From assembly GCA_016758965.1 (NCBI GenBank), contig JAEPRB010000087.1, positions 62,001-126,000 of the forward strand: a stretch of 64,000 nucleotides of DNA. The letters run 5' to 3'. Below the pieces are notes generated by a model. The model was given only the letters and a program-made list of their open reading frames with translations, did no database searches and had not been told where the DNA came from. How positions within the stretch are numbered: position 1 is the stretch's first letter; each line of letters opens with the position of its first letter. This document shows, piece by piece, positions 27,917 through 40,653 of the stretch. The position numbers and the translations under genes are program-made. This stretch comes from Circinella minor (Eukaryota; Mucoromycota; Mucoromycetes; Mucorales; Lichtheimiaceae).

Positions 27917-30472
27917 ATTATAATAAAATATAAATAGTGATTAGAAATGCTAGCTAACTGCCGCCATATAATATGAATCACGAAAGTAACATAACGTTTA
28001 AATTATGGCGTTTTAGTTTTATGTTGGGTAAATTTGATAAGAACCCCTTTGAAGGTATTTCGTTTTTAATCCTTTTGCACCATGATACAGTGATATTGAA
28101 CTTCTTGTAGATCAAATTAATTACAATTCTATATTTGTCATTTTAGCCCAACCTACAGTAAATACGAAAACAGTTTCACAGAAACAATCTTTTGGCAGGT
28201 ACTGTATAATAATAGTGGACATTGTATTTGTCAAATAATTTGTTGAAGCTTTTCATGTAAACACTTATTTAATCAGTACTTTATATATATGGTATTGCTA
28301 CTATTACTTTATAGACACACAAGTTCTTCACTTTTTCTACGTATACGTATCGATTGTTAAACACTACTACTATAGATGAGATACAAAATGCATCAGTCAT
28401 CAATATTCTATTAATTATCTTTCTCGTGTAATTAAACATTATGCTGTAGATAACAGTTAGAATAATATCTACTGAGTGCAGATCTCTATATTATTTAATT
28501 TTAAAAGTAAAAAAATACTTGATATTGAATTTATTAAAATAATGTGAAACTACAACCCATTTTTTTAATCATGTTTTCAGAAAAAAATATGATGAGTATA
28601 ACTACGAATTGTGAATCTATCGAGCAAAATTGGGGATGATCAATACGTTACGTACAGTGGCTTCTAAACAAAAAACAAAGTAAGTTACCATAGCTACTCC
28701 ATCATACTGTCAGTATGTTGATATAAAGATTTATAGGGCTTTTATGCAAAAAAGAATAATTTAATGTGGTGTGTTTATATCAAAACGAATAAAAAATTGA
28801 AAATTTATCAATATGTTACGTATATCCTACGAAAATAAGAAAAGATAAAGGAGAATAGTTCAGGATACCTACGTAGACCTGAAAAAAAGTGAAGTCAAAA
28901 GAAAAGTTTTCGAACATAGCATATTTTACGGTCAAAAGACATATATCATTTATTTTGTCTTTGTTAATTAATAATACACAGTAAAATGACGTTTGACTTT
29001 ATTGTCGCAAAATTTGTGCTGTGCAACAATCGAGAATTTTAAATGTTCTACAGCATTACTTTAACGAGATAATAGATGGTTAGAGAATAAAGTTGTTTTT
29101 TAGTAATACTGCTGAACGCACCAGTAACAGTTTTATATGATAGTTGAATTGTATTTAAAGCCATTTCTGGGGTTATATATTACCATACCAGCAATACAAT
29201 CCAAAGAACGTTATTCTTATGTCCATATAGTACAAGCTAACATTTTGATTTTTCTCACATTAATTTTTTTTTCAATATCATGACATATGATGGTAGGAAT
29301 GGAAATACATCTATATTCGTTGATTGACGATATCTCATGGATTCTCAATACTAAATATTTGCTGTTGACGAAATTAGCAAGATGATTGGCAGCAAGAAGT
29401 GACCTAACAAAATTATTATTTTCTAAGCTCATAGTTTTCTCGATACTAATATACCTATAGTCATGCTAAAGAAGAAATGTGCAATCAAACCAGTAGAATG
29501 ATAGTACTGATTCAAAACAAAAACATTTCATTTAACTTTGATATTATCGTCCTCATGTAAGAACTATAACATATTTCAATCTATTTTATACATTACTCGT
29601 GATGTTAGCCTAGAAATATGGAATGTATATATGAACGTACTACACTGATAATGCATTTGGGAAACCAAGTATTTTGTCGGTCAGCCATAAAAAAATACAG
29701 TATTATGAAATCAAGGAAGTTAATAAAATAACCATAAAATTCATTGAGTATCAGTTCATGAAAGTATATCAAAAAATACAATTGGTTTTGCTGCAATAAT
29801 ACTGATAGCAGTAGAATATATCAAACAATATCATCTTATCAGTCAGCCATTGAACTCTATAATTTTTTTTAGAATAATTCTGCCTATTACATAATATTTA
29901 ATTTACACTATTAACTGTCCTTTCCCACCACCTCATTGATGACTGGTATACACACAGGATCGGTGTATAAATCATAATAATTGCAGCACTTGGATTGTAG
30001 ATATTTCAGAGATAAAGAGGTTAGAATAATACTTTTTAGAAATATGTTTATATGGTGGGAACTACTAGCAATAAACCCAATGTATTGCATGGATTATTTC
30101 ATAATCTAATAATAATACATTATTCTTTTAAGTGGGATAGTAACATAATCCATGTGGAATAAATTAGCTGAACACTTACCATGTGTATTTAATGTTGAGC
30201 ACAGTCCATCTATTTAGGAAATGATTATGTTACATTTAGCTGGAACGATGTCTATCAATGGTAGCTATTCCCACACGGGAGCGGGTAATATAGTTTATGT
30301 AAGAGAAGTAAATAACCTTGTACTATAAAGGAATATAATTTTTTTTCAAGCGGTCAATAATATTATATAACGCGACTGTTTGGTAACAAAAGCCGTGGGT
30401 GATCTTCGTGAACTTTCATTCCCACTTTTCATAGATATGGTTTGATAATTATAATTGTATACTATCGCCATA

Positions 30473-30511
30473 CTGCTACTGCTACTACTACTACTACTAC
30501 TACTACTACTA
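30473..30511. repeat. CTA/TAC trinucleotide microsatellite
   Basis: About twelve CTA units, the first few interrupted by CTG. Not inside a coding frame. Confidence 0.85.
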
Positions 30512-31623
30512 AACAATAGATTTAGTTTGTGTTATAATTTGCAGAAATGATAAGTGGCCGTCAATACCATTATTAATTTTTGTTTATCACTTTTTTTTAC
30601 TGAATTACCAATTTTATTGAATTTAAAGTTTTCGTATATATTTACTTGATATGTTCATGATAAGAAATATGGTTAATTAAAAAAAATGTCATCATTTTGT
30701 AATTAAAAGCTATATAGTTATTGATGGTTTTTATGTAAGAAAAAGAAAGAAACAATCTAAGAACTCAAACATATCGGACTGCTGCCATATTTGTTGAAGA
30801 TGGGATACTTGTCAATAGCAACGCGCAAATAAGAAGTGGTATTGTAACACAAAAGGGGAAGATCTTGTGCGTGAGTAAATCAAATTATGTAATGTATTTA
30901 TTGTCACACGATTGTTTTTTGAAATTTTTTTCTATTGAAGAGGTTTCATACCCAAAAAATAAAGTAAGTCTGGGTATTAAGGACATTTACTGTAGTTCGC
31001 TTAACCCTGAACACGTTCCTAGGGTCTGTGGAGAATCAATTTAAACTCTTCCGAGATACCGTGGATCCCCGCATTTTTCAAATAACATACCAACTCCATC
31101 ATCATCTATATTTTTTTTCTAAAGCTATTGTGATACCCAAATAATTGTTGCGCCGTTTCTTTTTTCCTGTTTTTAAAAAATCGTGCGAGTAGTAAATATG
31201 ATGAAGGGTAGTTGATCCAAAAAGATGGTTTATTCAAGATCAGCTGCAAATGAGAGAAAGCAAGTGATAAAACAGTGATATCACTATTTTACCAACCAAA
31301 AAAATAACGTTTTTTCATCGCATCCATAGATATTCTTAATTACTGGGTATATGTTATGAATATGTTCAGTAAAAAAAACAAAAAGCTATTACTTTGAAGA
31401 TTAACAGGTCTTTTCCAAAATAAAAATGCTGAAGTTAAATAACCGATAACAGGCAAAACAATTTAGCGACCGGTGTCAAGACATATGAGTATTTGCTTTT
31501 TTTTCCTTTTGCAACTATCAATGAAAAATAAATAGTGAAGAACATCTTATCGCCAAAAGAAACTATGTAGATCAACTTATTTTTACGGCATAAAAAATGA
31601 AAAAAAAAAATAATGACAATGTC

Positions 31624-31645
31624 GGGGGTGAGGGTGGGGGTGGGG
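31624..31645 (+). promoter_or_regulatory. Potential G-quadruplex tract upstream of the UspA-domain gene
   Basis: Four runs of at least three G (5, 3, 5 and 4) separated by loops of 3, 1 and 1 bases, about 370 bases before the UspA start codon. It is the strongest G4-type motif I noticed in this AT-rich window. Folding and role are inferred. Confidence 0.45.
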
Positions 31646-32018
31646 AAATTTACGGTTATAATTTTTGTTTTGTCATCATTAAAAACCAACGATAATAATA
31701 AAAAAGACTGCATTACTTTATCTTAACATGGTTTGTACAAATTACGGTGCATTACTAAGTTTTTAATCATATGCAATAAATAGTGCTTGAAGATACCGTT
31801 GTTTTGATAGCTAAAAAGTTGTACTTTTAAAAATGAATCGCGTGATTTACTCTAAACATAGCAGAACAATCATGGTAGAAGTTGTTTGCTTGTTCACTTT
31901 TTTTTCAATGCATGATTATTTTCATTGTCCGCGAATACATTCTTCTTCACAACCTCTCTCAGTTTTGTGCAAGGTGGAAAGATTATTATTTACTGTTAAC
32001 CTGACACGAAAACCCACA

Positions 32019-32920
32019 ATGACTCGTGAAATCGCCTTGGCAATCGACCCTGAGTCGGAAGAAGCTGGTAAAACAGTCTCGTGGGCAAAGGAGAATTTTT
32101 TACGCAAAACAGATCATGTCAATTTGATCACTGTTTTGTGCTTGGATGCTGAATTTGTTGACCATGGTCAGTTCTTTGTTATTATGTTATAATAGCCTTG
32201 AGGCCAATATATAATTCATGTTATTTTATTCCAACTATTACTAATATATTTTTCAAAAAAAGATTATTTGTTGGCTGTCGATGAAAAAGATATTTTGGAG
32301 ATGGAAGAAAAGGTAACAAGAAAGACAGTGTTTAATTATTGTATAATGATTTTTTTCCCTCTGCCCGAAATCAATAAAAAAATCACCTAAGCACACAAAA
32401 GAAGAACAATGTGTAACGTAGCAACATGCTCACATTACACTCTCACACAAGTATATTATACTCACACACTCACACACAAATAAAATACATTTATAGCTCA
32501 AAAATGAGGTCAAGTCTAAACTGGAAAACTTTCGAAATGTCTTGAATACTGATGGCATTCTCAATGTATCAATTGTACTCTTGAAATCTAAAAGATCAGA
32601 TACATGCAAACGATTGATTGAACATCTTGGGACAGTTCATACCGATTGCTTGATCATGGGCAGTCGGAATCTATCGAGCTGGAAACGGTAAGTCTTTTTC
32701 ATTGATGAACACGAGGTTGCATAACGTAAGCATCACAACATAAAATGTTTGCCTATTTTATCCATTGTACCAAAAAGAAGAGAAAAAGAGTGGGCCATCC
32801 ATCGTTTAAGACGGATCACGAAACAATACTAAATCAAAAGTAAATTATAGACTTATAATAGGAAGCTTTAGTGATTATATTCAATCTCATGTTCATTGTT
32901 CGGTACTTCTGGTCAAATAA
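32019..32920 (+). CDS. Universal stress protein (UspA) domain protein
   Basis: Four exons: 32019-32166, 32263-32312, 32497-32687, 32851-32920; 152 residues, the size of a single UspA domain. The fold's strand-1 motif is visible near the N-terminus (REIALAIDPESEEA), then SWAKENFL, a strand before the binding site (TDCLIMGSRNLSSWKR), and the C-terminal GSFSDYIQSHVHCSVLLVK. In ATP-binding members the site reads Gxx-G then nine residues then G-S/T. Here it reads GSRN...GS, so the second Gly is Asn and nucleotide binding may be altered. The start at 32019 puts the first strand at the N-terminus; in-frame ATGs further upstream (first at 31833) would add an unusual extension. Likely cytosolic stress or signalling role; inference from family. 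Confidence 0.85.
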
Positions 32921-33049
32921 TTATAATAAATTCTCATAACTTGTAATAACAATCATAGTAACAATACAGCAAAAAAATAAAATAATAAACCACTGTAATC
33001 CTTTTTGATATCTTGTGTGGTGTGGCACAACTCTATTTTTTTAAAGGAC

Positions 33050-33432
33050 GAGAGTAAAAGAGCGAAAAGACTGTTTTGGGGGGAGTGCCTGAGGGACCAT
33101 TGCCTGATCTGGGTCTCCGCGGCCCAAGGTATGGTTTTCCTATTTCGGATTAACACTGATTCCCACCGAATGAAATCAAAATAACCTGGATGGAGTATAG
33201 AAAGGGAGGGGCTTGCGTGGGGAAACAGCTGGGAACATGGCACACACATACATAATTATATAATCAAATCTCCTTATTTGATTTTTATTCTTTTCTTGGG
33301 TATAAAAAAACCTTTTCTTGACCTTCTTCATCTTCTTTTACAGCCCTCTTTTGGTTTTTTTGTCTACTTTTTGTTTACCAGAAGAATTCCTACACTTCCT
33401 GTTCTTCGACGCCTTATAACAATTTCTGAACA
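33050..33432 (+). promoter_or_regulatory. GC-enriched promoter region of sugar transporter
   Basis: Upstream of the transporter the base composition rises, with TTTTGGGGGG (~33074), CTCCGCGGCCC (~33115) and GTGGGG at 33217-33222. The last matches the SYGGRG consensus of CreA/Mig1 glucose repressors. Carbon-source control is plausible but inferred. Confidence 0.35.
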
Positions 33433-35611
33433 ATGGGCAGAAGCTTACGGGCGAGAGTGACAAATAATGTCTATGTATGGCAAAAATACACCTTTTTGAT
33501 TTAAACTTCACTATTTTACCTTTTAAACAAACTAATTCGTTTCTATTTCACCAAAAATGAACAATTTATTATAGATGATCGGTGGTTTCGCCGCCATCGC
33601 AGGTATTATGTTTGGTTTCGATATCGGTAGTAACTCTGGTGTTATCGGAACAACACAGTAAGCATAGACTTTACTTCATAAATTAGTCGACATTTCTATA
33701 ATACTTCGAATATGCTTTACAAATGCTAAATCATAATAATCATACTAAAAATAGGTATCGCGAGTACTTTGATAATCCAAGCGATTTGCTTCAAGGTGGT
33801 ATCAACGGTGCATTGAGTGCTGGCTGTTTTGTTGGTGCTTTGTTCGCTGGTTTCCCTGCTGATAGATATTCTCGAAAATTTACTTTGATCGCTGCTTCGA
33901 TCTTATTCGTAATTGGATCAGTTTTCCAAGCTGCTGCTAACGGTGTTCCCCTTCTTTGCGTTGGCCGTGTTCTTAACGGTAAGTTGTTTATATTTTTTTT
34001 CTGCGGGAATTAAACGAATTTAAATCATAATATACTCACATGAAACTCAATTATGGTGAACCTCCAACACACAAGGTTTATCGGTTGGTGTCACTTCCAT
34101 GGTGGTACCACTTTACCAGTCAGAAATTGCCCCCAAGGAAATTCGTGGTCGTATTGTTGCTGTGCAGCAATGGAGTATTACCTGGGGCATCATGATCTCG
34201 TACGTACACTTTTTACAAACTTAAGAATTAAAAACGTATTGTAATCTAACATTTTTTCTGTGTAATTTCTTATATAGTTTCTGGATTCAATATGGCGCAC
34301 AATTTACTGACAGTACTGCAGCATTCAGAGTAAGAAAGAACTTCATTACAGTTTGACTTGCATTCTGTGCAACAATTATTTTATCTAACTAAAAAATATG
34401 AAACGCTATTTAGATTCCATGGGGTGTACAAGCCGTTCCAGCTATTGTCTTGCTTTCTGGTATGTGGGCTTTCCCACATAGTCCTAGATGGCTCGCTGAC
34501 AAGGGCCGCATGGATGAAGCTATTCAAGTTCTCGCAGAAATTCACGGTGAAGGAGATGTTCATCATCCTCGTGTCCAAATGGAAATTCAAGAAATTGAAG
34601 CCGTTATCAAGTTTGATAAAGAACAAGCTTCCCATCGTTATGCCGATATTTTTAAACCACAATATACTTACCGTGCTTTCCTTGGTATCGTTTTGCAAAT
34701 CTGGCAACAATTGACTGGTATGAACATTATTATGTTCTACGTCGTCTTGCTCTTCGAACAAGCTGGTGTTGGAGATTCTCAAGAATCTACTTTGGTGTCA
34801 TCTGGTATTAACTATGTTGTTAACGTTGTCATGACCGTTCCTGCTATCTTGTGGGTTGACAAGTGGGGTCGTCGTAATACTATGATCTTTGGTGCCCTTG
34901 CAATGAGCATGTTTCTTTGGGTCGTCGGTGGTTTGATGAGCCAAGGTGAATGGTATATTGCAGAAAATGGCAAATGGATGATGAATATTGAAGATAAGAA
35001 CAAGAGCAAGGGTATGGTTGCTTGTGTTTATCTCTTTGTCGCTTCATTCGCTTGTACTTGGGGTGTAAGTTATCTTATTCGTCTTTTAATACTAATAATA
35101 ACTACCAATAAAAAAAAGGTGACATTACTAACAAAATATGCATTAAAATAATAGCCTTTGGGTTGGATCTATCCCGCTGAAATCTTCCCTCTTCGTATTC
35201 GTGCCATTGCTGTGTCGTTGTCAACTTCTGCTAACTGGCTTTTCAATTGGATTCTCAACTTTGTCGTCCCCATGTTAATGCAACGCATCCGATTTGGTTT
35301 ATACATGCTTTTCGCCGGTTTTAATTTCTTGATGGCTGTTCATGTATTCATTGCTTATCCTGAAACAAAGGGATATACCGTAAGTTCACAACATGCCATG
35401 TGGACTGTAAAATGGAATTAGAAATAAAATTCATCTTGCTAACTATTATCTCTTTTGTTTATCAATATAATAGCTTGAAGAAATGGACATTGTATTCGAA
35501 CAAAATCCACGCAAGAAGGTGGATCGTGCATTTGTTGAAGCAGAATTAGCTCGTCGTACGGGTTTGGATCATAAAGAAGGTTCCATTGAAAAGACAGAAA
35601 ATATTGTTTAA
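33433..35611 (+). CDS. MFS sugar transporter (SP/hexose transporter family)
   Basis: Eight exons: 33433-33474, 33575-33657, 33755-33978, 34076-34199, 34278-34329, 34414-35064, 35155-35379, 35474-35611; 512 residues, the usual size. It moves sugars across the plasma membrane, normally with protons or by facilitated diffusion. Family signatures: FGFDIGSNSGVI in TM1, GFPADRYSRK in loop 2-3, GRVLNGLSVG, a PxSPRWL variant (PHSPRWL), QQLTGMNIIMFY in TM7, DKWGRRNTM in loop 8-9, GWIYPAEIFPLRIR, and PETKGYTLEEMD at the end of TM12. A ~100-residue outer loop typical of some families is absent, but an insertion with EWYIAENGKW lies between TM9 and TM10. The ATG at 33433 gives a 14-residue exon before TM1. 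Confidence 0.93.
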
Positions 35612-38600
35612 AAAAAACGAGCTGGTTCTTTGTCACGCATAAACACACAAACTTTTCCTTTATTTTCTTTATTTGTTATTTTATATGAACGACATTTATT
35701 TTATTATTCTTTTTTTGTATTAGATATAATACCCAATAATATTTTTATTTTGCACTAGCAGACTGGTCTTTTATTTCTCTTTATTATTATTTAACCTTTC
35801 TTTTTGAAACCAATTTCTACATTTTTGACAATCATTAAACCATTCAAAGTAGTTTTTACATTTATTATTTGATTTTTGTGATTTTTTTCCCATCATTACA
35901 TACTCCATGTTGTACAACGAAAATTTTGACCCTGACCTATCATTTTTTGAGGATCACATGCTCTTGGTCCCTTAATTCGCCGTATTTGTTGTTCATGACC
36001 AATAGCAAAATGTTTTAAATTTTGAGTTTCATATTAATTGCATAAGTTGGCACAAAAAGTCATCAGGGTTTTTTTCCTCAACTGCTGTTTTTTGATATAT
36101 GTAGTAAACAGTAGCTCATTAGCTTTTTTCACATAACAATAAAATATTTCAATAGCAGTCTATTGCGAGGCATCATCGCAAATGATTGCATATAAATACA
36201 GGTTCTTTTATCACTCACGATATAAAATATATATTGCTTTAATTATATACTTGAGTTCTGAGAAGTCAGCGGTATTTCCAGTGATGGTACGCTTAACATA
36301 CAGCCAAACGGTCATTTGATGATGGTTACACTTGTAATTCATAAAGAATATAACTGTGTATATCTTTATAAGAAAAAAACGATACACAAAAAATACTACC
36401 ATGTTGATGCTGACTTTTTAAAGTTAGTAAAAGTTAGATTGCTTCAACAAATTCCCAATGTAAACTCTTATAAATAATTATCAATATTTAAGATGCAAAC
36501 ATTGCTATGCTAACTAACTTTTCTGCACATTTTGTACTACTGTATGTATTACTGTATGAATATTTTTAAGTATCTGACAACAACCTTGTTAACAACGGAT
36601 TTACGTTATAAATTAAGAAATGACAAGAGGATAAAAAGACTCCTATTATTGAGCAGTATAACTTTTCTGTTTTTTTTCTCTGAATTATATAAGCAATTGA
36701 ACAATACATAAATGTATTTTTCTACTCAGAAGAATACAAATGATATTGTTAACTATTACGCAAGTGTACTTGATAGTTTAGTATATCAAAGCGTTATATA
36801 TGTCTAAGTATGCAATAATCCGAGATGTCTTATCAAATATTCTATATACTCTGTTTCTTAAAACCGTTCTGATAAAATAAAAAAAAACCAGGCTTATTTC
36901 ATACTTTCATACTTTGATTATATCATTTAGATAACTAATATTTAATATACAAACTATTTTTCTTTATTCTACAATGGGTTCATATAACAACTAGCCTTTG
37001 ATATTTTCTGCGCCCAATATATTCAAGGATCCGTTTAAAAAAATCAATACGTAAGTGGGATGAAGAATATAAAGCATCAGCAACCAAAAAAAAATCTATT
37101 TTTGAAATTTTCCGTGGAGACTATGCATTCGAGCTGTAATCTCGCTAATCATCAGCGTTTATAAAACATTTTTAGTAATAACTAGATCACATACATAGTT
37201 TTATCCAAGACTTGTTCCACAGCTATTTTTATACATGTCAGTGAATATGCAGGGTGCAAAATTAATTATGTAAGAAAAATATCGCTCATATAAAAGATTA
37301 TTTTCACACATTCTCTAATGGAAATTATACCTAACCAAAATAGTATTTTCATTCCACGTCGTTACAATATATATAGATTATATTACTGTAATTATCTCAA
37401 ATATAGATGCAAACCTGCGTAATTAACAGGCATTTGACTGGTAAGGTGCATAAAATGGTATGATACTTATCAAAGGTAATGAGATGATTTAAAATATATG
37501 GGCAACAGGTGGTTTAATAATATCCGTATTAAATCAGCTTGAGAACATATCGCCGTTGCTATCGAGCGTGTATAAGTGGGTGCCGTAAAAAAATATAAAA
37601 GGTCAGAAAATAACCCCATTCAGTCAGAGATTGAATAACATGAAGAGCAGTAAGTATTTATTTTCAAGGAGAGAAACTTGTAGATTGAAGTTGAATTATT
37701 AATATGACGATATTACTGATTCAACAACAGTTGATTGATATATTCGGAAATGGTACGTAGTGGTTGTAACTTATCAAAAATGACAGAGGATACTACCTCC
37801 TGTAAGTTAGTCCATTGGTAGGTCTAAGCGTTTATAAAACTATGTATATGATTTATATTAGGAGCATAATTGATGTTTGTGGTATATGTATTATCTAAAA
37901 GTAGTAGGTCAATTGTTTAAGTGTGTAGCAGTAATGTTTATCGTTATATTATAAAAGTACTAACCTTTAATATGTACGAGCCAAACGTTTGCTTATACAT
38001 GTTAGAAAAAGGAAAACAAAAACAATCCATTTTATATCATCACTGTGGTGCAATGATCGAGAAAACTTGTTGAAAAGATCATCTCTGTATAATACACGGA
38101 TCCCTTGAAGAAAATCGATAAATCTTGAGTTCTTCTTGTTTACTGTGTAAATATGGTGAACTCAACTACATACACTGCTTTGTATATCACAATATGTGTT
38201 AATGTGACTTTTTATTATGTATGTAAAAATGTTCTTAAATTTTTTTTGTTCGAATGCTTATACCAAATAATACCGAACAACGAGTACACTACGCTATCGT
38301 TTCTCAATAGTAGCAATCACGCACCATGTATTTTATAAAAATTAGAAAAAGGAAGAGTACTATTCATTAGACAATTGGACAATATAACTACCATATCTAA
38401 TTTGGTTGTTATGCAGTGTGCTTATTATTATCTATTAGTGTACACATATTTATATGCTTCGTTTATTTTCATTTTAGTATAAGTTATACTACGCATACTC
38501 GAACCATTGAATGCCATAGAATGACCATTATTAGTTTTATTGTTTGTTACGTATTTGTATACAAACATATGTATACCATACAACAAAATAAATGAAGGGA

Positions 38601-38786
38601 TGTTGCTAGCAAGAGAAAGTTAATATATTCACTTTTAGCTCATCCCTTTTTTTATTTATTTATCAAACATGTTGTAAAATTAAAAATTATACTAATGCTG
38701 CCTTTTTATGCATAATTCATTTATCACTATGATATCACGGATTAAAATACTCTGGATCGGAACTACAGTACTTTTACTTGGTTTTC
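35612..38786. other. Gene-poor AT-rich region before the inverted-repeat element
   Basis: No intact gene recognised. A 45-codon frame at 35896-36033 (minus) looks more protein-like than its surroundings and is listed apart. The remainder is AT-rich with short frames only. Confidence 0.45.
35896..36033 (-). pseudogene. Possible gene fragment of unknown family
   Basis: A 45-codon frame bounded upstream by a stop. It encodes a basic, Cys- and Gln-containing peptide (IRRIKGPRACDPQKM, NFRCTTWSM), with composition unlike the Phe/Lys/Ile chance frames around it. No start codon at its head and no clear splice acceptor were found, so a relic or a terminal exon is possible. Family not recognised. Confidence 0.25.
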
Positions 38787-38868
38787 CAAAAAGTGACCAT
38801 AAAAAAAGCGGACACTTTTTTTTTTAGCTCCCGTCCACCTCGCGTCCACCTCTCGTCCATTTTTTTTT
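38787..38868 (+). repeat. Left terminal inverted repeat with CGTCCA boxes
   Basis: CGTCCA boxes start at 38832, 38843 and 38854 (exact 11-bp spacing); outside the repeat another follows at 38875, with CGTCC at 38886, again 11 bp on. Imperfect inverted match to 41046-41121, differing mainly in T-run length and a few box-flanking bases. Confidence 0.8.
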
Positions 38869-38903
38869 AGCTCGCGTCCATCTCCCGTCCTTTTAAACCC
38901 ACA

Positions 38904-40305
38904 ATGTCCTCAAACTCAAAAATAACTATTTTGTATTCTCAGGCAGCTTGTGCTTTTTTTGGAGTAGATCTGAATCCAGAAAATGAACTCATGTGTGAAC
39001 GGAAAATCGACGCAATGCCCGATGTTGAGCTATGCTATATAAATGACATCCCTACAGAACCTTTTCTGGTGGCCAAAAACCGCATCAAGTTTTTTCCATT
39101 CCGATACCAGCTATACGGCCGTAGTAGTAGTGAAGAGCCAAATCTACCATCAATATCGATAAGCAACCAACATATACGTTAGTACTCTTGAATTATCTAC
39201 TTATTCACTGACTATTTACATTTATTAACTAATATCGCAACTTTTAGATTGTGAATCTCAACTCATTGATTTTGTCAACAGCGTTTTTCTCATTACTGAT
39301 CCTCGTAACGAAGCGGTTTATGAACGAAAGGAAGTATCTTCATAAGAAATTTTTAACATAACAGCGGAGTATACCACTATATATGAAAAAAAGAAACTTG
39401 CAGCTTTTACACAATTCGCAACAAAAAACGATGCACATTATTTAAAGGCTCAGATAACAAGGAAACGTATGGATTCAGGTCGTCGAATTGAGCGAAAGAT
39501 CGTATATATCATGAAAGCCGATGATCGAGGTATATACTGCTGTAAACATGGACTGATTGAGGAAAAGAAAAGAAAAGAATCTAATACTTTATGTTGATGT
39601 TATGTTTGTAGTATTTTTAGCTCAAAATATTGGCAATTACCAAGGTCGATTTGAAATGTTAATAAAAGGGTTGAAGAAAGATGACTTTGAGGTTTTCGGA
39701 TATACCAGAAAAAGTCCACACAACTTGTCCTGCGAGTCATTAAAAAAGAATCTTCAAAATATGATTGATTGTTTGCGACATCGTTCATTGGTCGAGTCTG
39801 TTTACGTCTCACCAAACAGTCTCGCTAAGAGCTTGATTTCCTCACGAGACATGTCAAATACAGATGAGAAACTGACACAGATGAAGCTTGACCATTGTGC
39901 TGGTAGCACACAGAGTAAGTTTTAGAAAAATAGGAGAATTTGGAGAAAGAAGGTAGATTATGACAAGGCAGATTGATTCTTGATTTGGTATAGCTCTTTT
40001 GAAACATTTGTCATCCACTGAAAAAAAAGTGTGTCTTGTCATTGTGGACTACGCTGCTCTTTCAACAGTACCTGCCGATGTCCAGGCTTTTTAGTCAAGT
40101 TAGTTTTGTTAGCACAATTCTTCATTTTATTGCACACACACACTAACACCCCGATAGAAATCATAAATCACTAGAATACATTGTTGTTGATCGTCTGAAA
40201 GAAACAGGAAGATATGAAGTATACAGGCGTATGGAAATACTTCAAACAGCTGATTGTTTAGATAGCTTTAACTGTCGTAAGGGACTCCCACATCGATCTA
40301 TTTAA
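38904..40305 (+). pseudogene. Broken serine-recombinase-like transposon protein
   Basis: Exon pieces: 38904-39177, 39248-39529, 39621-39914, 39994-40094, and a last piece up to the TAA at 40305. The frame is interrupted by a TAA at 39343-39345, then continues in the same frame; the 40094 junction also fails. The N-terminal ~92 residues form a domain with QAACAFFG, CER, DIPTEPFLVAK and RYQLY. The C-terminal part has FGYTRKSP, a Leu-rich helix, RSLVESVYVSP, a SRD motif and CLVIVDYAALST. Y-x-R-x-S followed by a helix and then a hydrophobic strand with D and LS is the order of a serine-recombinase catalytic domain (compare YARVS and VxxLDRLSR). That assignment is inference from motif order. Most likely an inactive copy. 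Confidence 0.6.
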
Positions 40306-40653
40306 AAGCACACATTATATATCCGTTACAAATAAAAAAATGATGTTTGGTAGAACAATATATAATATAGTAGCGTTACAAAGCCTTTAATTTTATTGCA
40401 TGCTTATAAAACACTTGCCGTTTTCTTAAGAAAAAGAGTGTAAGTTTTATTTTTTTCATTGTCCATCACAAGGAATTTGTTTCTTCGTTTTATTTATTAG
40501 TTCTAAATCACTAGCCTTAGTGATAAGTTTATTCTTATCCTTTCTTTATAATTCTTTTCTAATTATTGTCATTGAAGATTTTAGTTATCATCAACAAAAA
40601 TAACAGATTCCTAGATTGCTGTCAAACAATAAACTAACTCATATATAAGCACA

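Larger units (their letters stand above)
27917..32018. other. Gene-poor AT-rich region right of the Helitrons
   Basis: No supported gene. Notable are a CTA trinucleotide repeat (about 30473-30511) and a G-rich tract (31624-31645). The right end must contain the promoter of the UspA-domain gene. Confidence 0.45.

Noticed and set aside
27133..27981. Long open frames across 27349-27792 on both strands
   Set aside because: They run through N bases; only the short flank on the left has recognisable helicase remnants.
31833..32018. Longer N-terminus of the UspA protein
   Set aside because: The UspA fold begins right after the ATG at 32019; the extension has no domain character. It cannot be fully excluded.
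38904..40305. Direct assignment to IS607
   Set aside because: Order of an N-domain and serine-recombinase-like part fits, but IS607 elements lack inverted ends and the N-domain is not clearly MerR-like.
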